Under the pieces are notes generated by a model. The model was not told where the DNA came from and did not search any database. It saw only the letters and a program-made list of their open reading frames with translations. Positions 1 through 7,222 of a stretch of 11,907 bases of DNA are shown piece after piece (position 1 is the first letter of the stretch; each line of letters opens with the position of its first letter). Source of the DNA: NZ13-RE01 sp964612975 (GTDB taxonomy: Bacteria; Dictyoglomota; Dictyoglomia; Dictyoglomales; Dictyoglomaceae); the NCBI GenBank assembly GCA_964612975.1, contig CAZTGC010000014.1, positions 1 through 11,907 of the forward strand, read 5' to 3'. Both the position numbers and the translations under genes were made by a program.

Positions 1-698
1 CATCTCTAAAAGAAGTCTTTCAAAGTAGAGTTTTAGAAGAGATGATCTTAACACTACCATGCAATACACAAACACTTTCAAAGGATGCAATTAAAAAGAT
101 AGATGAATTTATAAATGAAAAAGCAGATGTAGTAGCCTTCGGACCTGGAGTTGGATTAAATGAAGATACAGAAGAAATACTTAAATTTTTACTAACCCAT
201 TGTCATGTTCCCATAGTTATTGATGCCGATGGTATCACACTTCTTAGCAATAAAAAGGGGTTGTTAAATGGGACTAAAGCTAAGGTAGTTTTAACACCCC
301 ATCCAGGAGAACTCAGTAGACTTATAAAAATACCAGTTAAAGAAATTGAACACAACAGGGTTGAAATAACCCAAAAAGTAGCAAAAGAGTTAAACACAGT
401 ATTGGTACTTAAGGGTGTTCCTACCATCATCTCTGAGCAAAGCGGGAATACTTTTATCAACTCAACAGGGAATCCAGGAATGGCAACAGGGGGAACAGGT
501 GATGTCTTAACAGGAATAATTGCCTCCTTTATTGGACAGGGCTTAAATACCTTCGATGCCTCTGTTCTTGGAGTGTATATCCATGGCTTAAGCGGTGGTT
601 TAGCAGCTAAATATAGAGGGAATCATGGACTTATAGCAGGAGATTTAATAGATAATCTACCTCAAGCAATTAAAGAACTTACTGATGAAATGGATTAA
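1..698 (+). CDS. nnrD: ADP/ATP-dependent NAD(P)H-hydrate dehydratase domain (NnrD, YjeF C-terminal type), 5' end outside window
   Basis: This is a cytosolic metabolite-repair enzyme. The family dehydrates damaged NAD(P)H hydrates back to NAD(P)H using a nucleotide triphosphate or diphosphate. The reading frame is already open at base 1: about 13 codons precede the first ATG (position 42) and fit the family, so the gene is partial and that ATG is probably internal. Counting from that Met, the ribokinase-like fold motifs are GPGVG (34-38), DADG (61-64), TPHPGE (85-90), LKG (123-125) and the nucleotide-binding NPGMATGGTGDVLTG (144-158). The segment lost to the left may carry the NnrE epimerase domain often fused to NnrD, which cannot be told here. 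The stop (696-698) lies inside the next gene, a 14-bp overlap that suggests co-transcription. Identity is secure; the fusion state is unknown. Confidence 0.93.
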   Translation, partial: SLKEVFQSRVLEEMILTLPCNTQTLSKDAIKKIDEFINEKADVVAFGPGVGLNEDTEEILKFLLTHCHVPIVIDADGITLLSNKKGLLNGTKAKVVLTPHPGELSRLIKIPVKEIEHNRVEITQKVAKELNTVLVLKGVPTIISEQSGNTFINSTGNPGMATGGTGDVLTGIIASFIGQGLNTFDASVLGVYIHGLSGGLAAKYRGNHGLIAGDLIDNLPQAIKELTDEMD

Positions 699-1488
699 TA
701 GCACAGAAAATCCCTTAGTAAAGGAAATCATCAAAATAAAAAAAATACCTCGTGAAAAAATTTTTATTGAAGGCTTAAATTTAGTAGAAACAGCTTTAGA
801 GGAACAAGAAGAACATAGGATTGAAAAAGTTCTTCTCACAGAAAATTTTATTTCCAAACACGAGAAATTTGTCAATTCTTTAAAGATGGGAAGTTTTGAA
901 TTAATAGGAGTTACAGAAAAGATTGCTAATAATATTTCCGATACTGTTACACCACAGGGAATTTTTGCTATCCTTTCGTATAGTATCAAAAATTTATCTG
1001 AAAAAATTTTTAAAAAAGTTGAAATAATTGTAATCTTAGATAAAATTCAAGACCCTGGGAATATGGGTACGATAATAAGAACTGCTGAAGCCTTTGGTGC
1101 AGATGCAATAATTTTGACTCCTGGTAGCTGTAATCCCCTTTCTTCAAAGGTTATAAGAGCATCTGCAGGTAGTATATTTTTTATTCCTCTACTAAAGGCA
1201 GAAATATTGGAAATCCAAAAATTTATAAAAAAACATAATTTAAAACTAATAATAACAGAACCAAAGGCAAAAAAAATGATATTTGAAGTGGAAACTTCTC
1301 AACCTTTAGCTATAGTATTTGGAAATGAGGCTCAAGGTGTATCAGACTATTTCAAAAAACTACCCCACCTAAGCTTTAAAATACCCCACTTAGGAAGAGC
1401 AGAAAGTCTAAATGTAGCAATGAGTGCCTCAATAATTCTTTATGAAGTTTTGAAGAATAAATTTATCTCTCATCAGGGCATAAAATAA
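685..1488 (+). CDS. TrmH/SpoU-family RNA 2'-O-ribose methyltransferase
   Basis: The predicted protein (267 aa) is an SPOUT-class methyltransferase that transfers a methyl group from S-adenosylmethionine to a ribose 2'-hydroxyl of rRNA or tRNA. The N-terminal ~100 residues resemble the substrate-binding domain of the RlmB/TsnR type (FIEGLNLVETAL, 27-38). The C-terminal trefoil-knot domain carries motif 1, DPGNMGTIIRTAEAFG (123-138, with Asn126 and the expected catalytic Arg132), motif 2, FGNEAQGVS (212-220), and motif 3, LGRAESLNVAMSASIILYE (236-254). Length is normal for the family. The ATG at 685 overlaps the upstream nnrD stop by 14 bp and has only a weak ribosome-binding sequence, so translation may be coupled. 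Its last 16 bp overlap the 3' end of bcsC on the other strand. The RNA target cannot be decided from the sequence, so no symbol is given. Confidence 0.93.
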   Translation: MKWINSTENPLVKEIIKIKKIPREKIFIEGLNLVETALEEQEEHRIEKVLLTENFISKHEKFVNSLKMGSFELIGVTEKIANNISDTVTPQGIFAILSYSIKNLSEKIFKKVEIIVILDKIQDPGNMGTIIRTAEAFGADAIILTPGSCNPLSSKVIRASAGSIFFIPLLKAEILEIQKFIKKHNLKLIITEPKAKKMIFEVETSQPLAIVFGNEAQGVSDYFKKLPHLSFKIPHLGRAESLNVAMSASIILYEVLKNKFISHQGIK

Positions 1489-3977
1489 TATATCAAGCCT
1501 AATCCTATGTTCCATTCATTATATTCACCTGATACATTACCTTTACCATATCCAAAAAGATTAATTTTTTTTGTAATGTTATATTTAAACCTTGCTTCTA
1601 TGCTTCCGCCAAGTTTTGATTTGCTCTCCCCTTCATAGTTACCTCTAATATCATCAAGAGCTGACGCATTAAATAGGGTTTCATTGGCTGAAAATTTAGG
1701 ATAACGGGGAGCTGAATCAGTTTTATAGTGCATATATCCTATGGATGTTTTAATATCAAGACTTATACCGCAACATTCTTTTATTTTATATCTTAAAGTA
1801 GGACCTATCATGTGAAAGCTCTGAGGGCTAAAATATCCTCCATGACCAAAGGTAAAGAAATTGCTATTCCTTTTAAAATGTTTAAAAACATAGAAAATGC
1901 CTAAATCAAACTCTCTCCTATGATCTAATAAAAAGGTTTTACCAAAACTCAAATTACCCTCAGCTGAGTAGTTTTCCCAGATGTTTTTACCCCAGATATA
2001 ATCAAACTCACCAGAGATTGAAAACCAATATGACTTTGATAAATCTAAGTTTATTCCTGCTTGAACACCTGTTTTTAATACTCTTCCCCACTTAGCAGAT
2101 GAATAGGGGTCTCTTTGTCCCTGAAGGGAGAGAATAGATTCTTCCAGTGAGGTTTGATGAAGATTAAACCAAAAATTTCTGTAATCTACATTTGCAGAAA
2201 ATAAAGGCAAGGGGGATACAGTACCATTTAAGGGAGTTGAGGAAATAGATAGTTTAATGTGAGGATAATCCTCTATTTCATATACAATCTGAGGCTGAAT
2301 AAGCCACTTTGAAGTAATAGGACTGTTTTTCTCAGTTTCTCCATTTAGGTAGTTGTAATATGTACCCATATAGGGTGTTTTACCGGTTGAACCTGAACTA
2401 ACATATCTCTGAATAATACTTAAACTTAATTTTTGTCCTTCTCCTATAGGATAGTGAAAAGAAATAGGTATTCTCAGTTCCTTTAGCTCAGAGAATCCCT
2501 CATCTCCTGATTTATACCTGTAAGCAGTTTCAATCTCAAATTGAGGGAACTGTTCTCTAAAATAACAGGCTTTATCATTTGATGAATCTACATTAGAGGC
2601 TAACAAAGGAAATCCCTGTTTGCAATACCATTCACCAGCCTTTTCTTTTGATATATTGTCCCTCTGCTGAGTGAGTTTCTTTATTTCAGAAAAAGCTTCT
2701 GAGTAATTTCCGTCCTGAAGGCTTCTGTTAGCCTTTCTTATATATGCATTAGCCTTAAGAAGATTCAGTTTTTCTGAAGAAATATTAATGCCTTCAACTA
2801 AAGCTATTAACTCTTCATCTTTCACTAAGGCATTATAACAATATGCAATACCAAGGATATGATCTTCCTTTTCAGGTTCTTTTTTATTTAGTTCGAAAAA
2901 TATATTTAATGCCTTTTCATATTCTCTTACATTATAATAATGCCATGCCAAAAGTGCTTTGGTTGAAACATCATCAGGTGCAAGTCTTAATATTTTCTCT
3001 GCTATTTTTTCAATCTCCGAAGAAGAAATATCCAAGGAAGAGAGTTTTTTCCTGTAAAGATCAAGTTTTAAAGAGGTCAACTGCTTAAAATAATTTTGCT
3101 CTAACTCCTCCCTCTCCTCCTTTTCAATAATAATTAACATCTCATCTATACTTATTAGAGAAGAGAGTTCATAGAATATTCCTAATTTTAAGTCTGGGTC
3201 TATCTTACAGGAAAGTAATTTTTCAAAGGCATCCTTTGATTCTTCCTTTTCACCAAAGGATTTTAATCTCTTTGCAATTTCAAAAAAAATCTCAGGACTT
3301 AGACAGTCATTTAAATATTTTGCATTTTCCTTCAAAAAATCTAAAAAAATTGATTTTTCTTGAGAACCTGAAATCTCTTTAAAACTCCGTTTTATCTTCT
3401 CTTTTTGTATGTTCTTTAAGTACCTTTTACTTTCCTCATCAGACAACTTGATAGCATACTTTTCTGCCTCAGGATAATTCTCCTTTCTTATTAATACTTC
3501 AACGATGTTTCTTAAGACTTCCTCTTGTTTGTAATTTTTCTTGTATAGATATTCAAAATTCTCTAATGACCTTTCAAAGAAATTAAGATTTTTTAGACTA
3601 TAAGCAAGTCCAAGCCTTGATGAAAAAGCAATTTCTTCATGAAGTGAGTCTAAGAGAGCACTGAATTTCTCTTTAGCCTGTTCAAATTTACCATCTTCAT
3701 ATAATTTCCAGGCATTTTTTAAAACTAAACTTTCTGCAACTTTCCTCTCCATCTTTTTTATAATTGGCTCTGTTTTAGGTTTTTCGATCACTACCTTTTC
3801 TTGCTTTTCAATTTCAGTTCCCTTTAATAGAGGCTTTTCAGATTGCATAGGGGTTTGAATAATCTTTGAACTCTCACCAAATTTATCAATTCTAATGATG
3901 TTTTCCTGTTTTCCCTCTTCACAGTAAACATTGTTAGTAAGAATAAAAGTTAAAATAAGGAAAAATAGTATCTTCAT
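1473..3977 (-). CDS. bcsC: Cellulose synthase outer-membrane protein BcsC (TPR scaffold plus beta-barrel)
   Basis: BcsC is the periplasmic TPR scaffold and outer-membrane pore through which cellulose leaves the cell. The protein (834 aa from the chosen start) begins with a signal peptide (MKILFFLILTFILTNNVYC). It then has a charged linker (~20-80), TPR-like helical repeats over ~82-442 (for example the stretch around WKLYEDGKFEQAKEKF), and a C-terminal barrel from ~476 that matches the BcsC C-terminal domain. Diagnostic pieces are GHGGYFSPQSF (711-721), near TFG, and DSAPRYP (754-760). It is shorter than E. coli BcsC (about 1150 aa), mainly through fewer TPRs. An ATG lies 12 bp upstream at 3989, but ATG 3977 is preferred: GGAGG sits 4 nt before it and it overlaps the bcsZ stop as ATGA. 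The barrel's expected terminal aromatic (YYF) is followed by two extra residues, Met-Pro, inside the overlap with the opposing gene. Confidence 0.93.
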   Translation of the reverse strand: MKILFFLILTFILTNNVYCEEGKQENIIRIDKFGESSKIIQTPMQSEKPLLKGTEIEKQEKVVIEKPKTEPIIKKMERKVAESLVLKNAWKLYEDGKFEQAKEKFSALLDSLHEEIAFSSRLGLAYSLKNLNFFERSLENFEYLYKKNYKQEEVLRNIVEVLIRKENYPEAEKYAIKLSDEESKRYLKNIQKEKIKRSFKEISGSQEKSIFLDFLKENAKYLNDCLSPEIFFEIAKRLKSFGEKEESKDAFEKLLSCKIDPDLKLGIFYELSSLISIDEMLIIIEKEEREELEQNYFKQLTSLKLDLYRKKLSSLDISSSEIEKIAEKILRLAPDDVSTKALLAWHYYNVREYEKALNIFFELNKKEPEKEDHILGIAYCYNALVKDEELIALVEGINISSEKLNLLKANAYIRKANRSLQDGNYSEAFSEIKKLTQQRDNISKEKAGEWYCKQGFPLLASNVDSSNDKACYFREQFPQFEIETAYRYKSGDEGFSELKELRIPISFHYPIGEGQKLSLSIIQRYVSSGSTGKTPYMGTYYNYLNGETEKNSPITSKWLIQPQIVYEIEDYPHIKLSISSTPLNGTVSPLPLFSANVDYRNFWFNLHQTSLEESILSLQGQRDPYSSAKWGRVLKTGVQAGINLDLSKSYWFSISGEFDYIWGKNIWENYSAEGNLSFGKTFLLDHRREFDLGIFYVFKHFKRNSNFFTFGHGGYFSPQSFHMIGPTLRYKIKECCGISLDIKTSIGYMHYKTDSAPRYPKFSANETLFNASALDDIRGNYEGESKSKLGGSIEARFKYNITKKINLFGYGKGNVSGEYNEWNIGLGLIYYFMP

Positions 3978-5014
3978 CTTTCCTCCCATTTAAGCACTAT
4001 TAGGGAAAGAGTATATGAAAAGTAATTTTTTTCCTCCTCCAATTTTTTAAGACCTCTATTCTTTAGTTTTTCAGCCAATTGAGTTTTCCCAAGCTTTTTT
4101 GCTAAAGCTGACATTATTAGATAATGCATTGCCATTCCTTCCTGTGAAGAAATCCTTTCTTCCTTTAGATCAATATCCTTTGGAATATAATTAATTCTCT
4201 CTATAAGTTCCAAAAAACTCCTGAATTTTTCTAAAAACTTATTAGCCTCAGCCATAATTGCATAAAGAGGTATTCTAATGGCTTCAAAGCCAAAAGTAGT
4301 TGTTCTTTCATAAAAAATTGAGATATTATTATCCCTTAAAACGATCCAGTCTGAGGGAAGTCTGTATTCTCCAAAACCAACCTTATCAAGGAATCTTAAA
4401 CTTTCAGAGTAAAAATCTTCCCAGAAATTTTTATTATCTAAGTCAGCAAAGGCTTTGTATGCAGGAAGAATATAATAGGAAGGATTTAAAATTATAGAGT
4501 CTTCCCTTTGAAAACCATAATACCCCGGCAGTAGATAGTGAAAATTATCTATTTTAACTATCAGGAGTTCCCTTATATCTTTAATAATTGCTTTTGCTTC
4601 ATTTAAGTATTCTTCCTTACCCCATTTTTTACCTGCAAGGCATAGGGCATAAGCAATAAGGATGTCTCCATCAGTAGCATTATTGTAATCTAAAATCGTC
4701 CATTTACTAGAAATATGCTTTCCCCAACTCCAAGCAAGAAGGCTGTCACCCTTTCTCTTCTGAAGATTAAACTTTGTCCATTTCCATAACTTTTCAAAGG
4801 TCTCTCTGTCATCAAATAAAAGGCTAATTATCATCCCAAAGCCCTGTCCTTCAGAATGACTGATAGAATTGTTCTGCAGGTCTATGACTCTACCATCATC
4901 GGAGATAAAAGTTTTCTTGTAATGAATCCATTTATCCATTAGCATATCTGCAAAAGCGGATTTGTGTATAAAAAAAACTAACAATATGAAGAAAAGCTTA
5001 TTTCTAAGCTTCAC
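3974..5014 (-). CDS. bcsZ: Periplasmic endo-1,4-beta-glucanase BcsZ (glycoside hydrolase family 8)
   Basis: BcsZ cuts cellulose in the periplasm and is needed for orderly export in many bcs systems. The protein (346 aa; E. coli BcsZ is about 370) starts at GTG 5014 with a signal peptide (about residues 1-22, ending SAFA). It aligns with E. coli BcsZ throughout: GRVID (41-45), SEGQGFGM (54-61) with the general acid at Glu55, ATDGD (113-117, GH8 signature), LLPGYYGF (161-168), NPSYYILPAY (177-186) and FEAIRIP (243-249). In that last motif E. coli has DAIR, with the catalytic base Asp243; here the residue is Glu244, a conservative but possibly activity-changing substitution. The start overlaps the end of bcsB by 11 bp and is preceded by AAGGG; the stop overlaps the bcsC start as ATGA. 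Assignment is firm; full catalytic activity is not certain. Confidence 0.93.
   Translation of the reverse strand: MKLRNKLFFILLVFFIHKSAFADMLMDKWIHYKKTFISDDGRVIDLQNNSISHSEGQGFGMIISLLFDDRETFEKLWKWTKFNLQKRKGDSLLAWSWGKHISSKWTILDYNNATDGDILIAYALCLAGKKWGKEEYLNEAKAIIKDIRELLIVKIDNFHYLLPGYYGFQREDSIILNPSYYILPAYKAFADLDNKNFWEDFYSESLRFLDKVGFGEYRLPSDWIVLRDNNISIFYERTTTFGFEAIRIPLYAIMAEANKFLEKFRSFLELIERINYIPKDIDLKEERISSQEGMAMHYLIMSALAKKLGKTQLAEKLKNRGLKKLEEEKNYFSYTLSLIVLKWEER
3978..3987 (-). promoter_or_regulatory. Ribosome-binding site that fixes the bcsC start
   Basis: On the minus strand GGAGG (3986-3982) is followed by AAAG and then ATG at 3977. The upstream in-frame ATG at 3989 overlaps this site and has no comparable signal of its own. 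The ATG at 3977 also forms an ATGA overlap with the bcsZ stop, typical of translational coupling. Confidence 0.75.
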
Positions 5015-7222
5015 TTACCCTTTTCCTTCTAAAACTTTTTAAAACTCTATAAATGAAATAAGCTAAAATTGCTATTATGATAAACATTAAAATGGAAAAA
5101 ATAACCGGATGAGCATAAATCCAAGCATTTAAAGCAGAGAAAAATCCCATCTTGCCTACATAGTAGACCTTATCAGAATAATAGGAAGATATTGTTTCCT
5201 CAGGATATTGAGGATCAAAAATAGTTAATGACCCAGCTACTTTAGCACTCAATGAAGGTTCCCAGAGAGAGCTAACTCCCTTAAGAAGCGATTCTTTATC
5301 TGAGGCTGTTACAATAAGAGCAGTATTCCTACTTTTGTGAGGAGATTCAAGCCCTGAAATAACAGTCCATTTGCCCTCTTCTTTTCCAGAAAAATCAATC
5401 TTAGATTTACTATAAACAAAGTCTGATTTCCCTTTGAAGATTGGGAAAATATTTTCGATAAAGGAGCGAAACTTCATATTTAAGCTTGATTCTCCCTTTT
5501 CATAATGTTTAACAAGATAATAAATAAAACTCCCACCTTCTTGAATCTGAATACCTGCTGACTTCAGATATTCTTTTGGAATTCCTGAGAAAGAACCAAC
5601 TATCATAATGTTTTTATCCCTTAATTTTTCCCTATCATAGGAAACCTTTATTTTAAAAGGAACATATCCTGCCTTTTGAGCAGACAGAGCAATAAGATTT
5701 ATAGCAGAAGATAAGGTTTCATAGTCTTGCTCTGTAATTAAAACTCCTGCATTACTGAAGTCTGCAGGGTTTGAAAAAGGGAAAGCGTCTATGAAAAAGA
5801 GTGATAAGTTAGGCATCTCTGTCCAAGAAGGCGTATTGGGTATAGATATTTTTGAGTCTTCAAAAATAGTAAGTTGAAGGTTTTCTGTCTGAACAAACTC
5901 ACAATAGCCTGTTATAAGGGGAGATAAAACAGCTGTAAAAGTTATTACATTGTATCCAGGCTAAATAGACTTAGGGGTACATCAATAATATAGCCTCTTA
6001 TTAATCCTCCCTTTATGCTATCAAGATGTATTGAAGCAACATACTTACCGTTTATCTGAATGTTAAGGGTGCTATCCTTTCTCATGCCACTTCCGTAACT
6101 AAAATTAATTTTAAGGGATACAAAAGAATTGGGCTTAAGAAATACATAAGAGGGCAACTTAAATTCCATTGACGTTGATTTTGCACCAACTCCTTTAAAG
6201 TTAGTGTTATAGAAACCGATGTCTTTAAAGAAATACTCATAGCCTGGCAATAATATTCCCTTACCTGAAGGTATAACTGGAGGAGTAAGGCTTACTCTGT
6301 CTATTTTCATAAACTGTGTTTTAGGAAAGGGGAAGTTTAATGAAGCAAAGGTAAAAACAGCGTTTCTAAGCTCTTCAGTACTATCTCCCTTAAGAATTAT
6401 ATAAGCATGATAGGGGTCGTCATTGGGAGTAATTATTTTCATAAAACTTCCTTTTTCCTGTATCTCATCTCCCATAGCAGATTTAATAAATTCATTGCTA
6501 CCAATAATAATATTATCTACACCCTTTTTAATTTTTTCTGAAACAGTGAAATTAACAGCTCTGTATTCAAATCTTAAAGCAATACCAGATGCAACGATTG
6601 ATGCCAATTCAATAGTTTCCTCCTTTTTATCTCCAATAACAATATTTACCTCGTTTTTGCCAAACATTTTTGAATCAAAAAGGAAATTTGCTATGGAGGA
6701 TAAATTTTCAGGCACTTTTTTGAGAGAGATATCAAAATCAAAGGTTGATTTATCAAATTCCAAGGTTGTCCATAGCTCTGGTGAAGAAGGGTCCTCGCAT
6801 TCAAGAGTATAATGATGGGCAACTGTAAAGTTTAATTCATTATAACCTGTCTTTAGAAGATTCACAGGTAGATTAATTGATGCTTTGCCTTGGGGTAGCT
6901 GTGGATTGAGGGTTATTTGAGCGATAGGATGTTCATTAAGCCATACTACAAGTCTTGATCTACTCTGCAGAAGAGCCGTTGAATTAACATATGAGAAATT
7001 AAGAACAGCACTCTTGACTTGCCATCTATCGGGGAATGGGATTTTTACTTTTATGTGATTAGTTGAGCCCATGAGTGTTGTAGTGCTGACAGGTACAAGC
7101 TTAGTTATTGGAATATTTAGTCTAAAACTCTCTTCAGAGTAAACATTTTTTGAAGAAAAAATAAAAACTACAGAAATAATTACCAGAATAAGAATTACTT
7201 TAAAATACTGTATCCTCTCCAT
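5004..7222 (-). CDS. bcsB: Cellulose synthase regulatory subunit BcsB, interrupted by a -1 frameshift near 5960
   Basis: BcsB is the periplasmic partner of BcsA. It binds the emerging glucan with carbohydrate-binding and flavodoxin-like domains, and its C-terminal membrane helix is required for BcsA activity. Here it lies in two frames: 7222-5960 (421 aa) and 5960-5004 (318 aa). Adding one base to the CC at 5960-5959 joins them as ...VPLSLFS|PGYNVITFTAVLSP..., the expected family sequence, giving 739 aa, a normal BcsB length. Seen in order are a signal peptide (MERIQYFKVILILVIISVVF...), the SEES/IPITKL mature start, carbohydrate-binding and flavodoxin-like regions (approximate), and a terminal membrane helix (~705-727) with a basic tail KSFRRKRVSEA. 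Without repair the first half stops at TAA 5947-5945 and lacks the membrane anchor. ATG 7222, preceded by GGGGGG, is preferred over TTG 7234. It overlaps bcsA by 28 bp and bcsZ by 11 bp. Confidence 0.9.
5945..5963 (-). other. Frameshift site in bcsB (one base missing, CC for CCC)
   Basis: The upstream frame runs into TAA at 5947-5945. The downstream frame is closed upstream by TAG at 5963-5961. The shift must therefore fall within these 19 bases. Family sequence (Pro-Gly-x-Asn after a Leu-x-x-Ser/Lys stretch) places it at TTTAGCCTGG, which would read TTT AGC CCT GGA with one more C. There is no X XXY YYZ slippery heptamer here. Confidence 0.85.

Noticed and set aside
203..460. An 85-codon open frame on the - strand inside nnrD
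   Set aside because: It lies fully across conserved NnrD motifs and shows no features of a real protein.
3978..3989. ATG at 3989 as the bcsC start
   Set aside because: The strong GGAGG lies after this ATG and before the ATG at 3977, and the signal peptide begins naturally at the latter.
5945..5963. Programmed -1 ribosomal frameshifting in bcsB (and likewise in bcsA at 9306-9315)
   Set aside because: No X XXY YYZ slippery heptamer is present at either site and the homopolymers are very short, so a base deletion or sequence error is simpler.
6423..6812. A 129-codon open frame on the + strand inside bcsB
   Set aside because: It is antisense to conserved BcsB sequence, has no recognisable domain or ribosome-binding site, and looks like a mirror of hydrophobic codons on the other strand.
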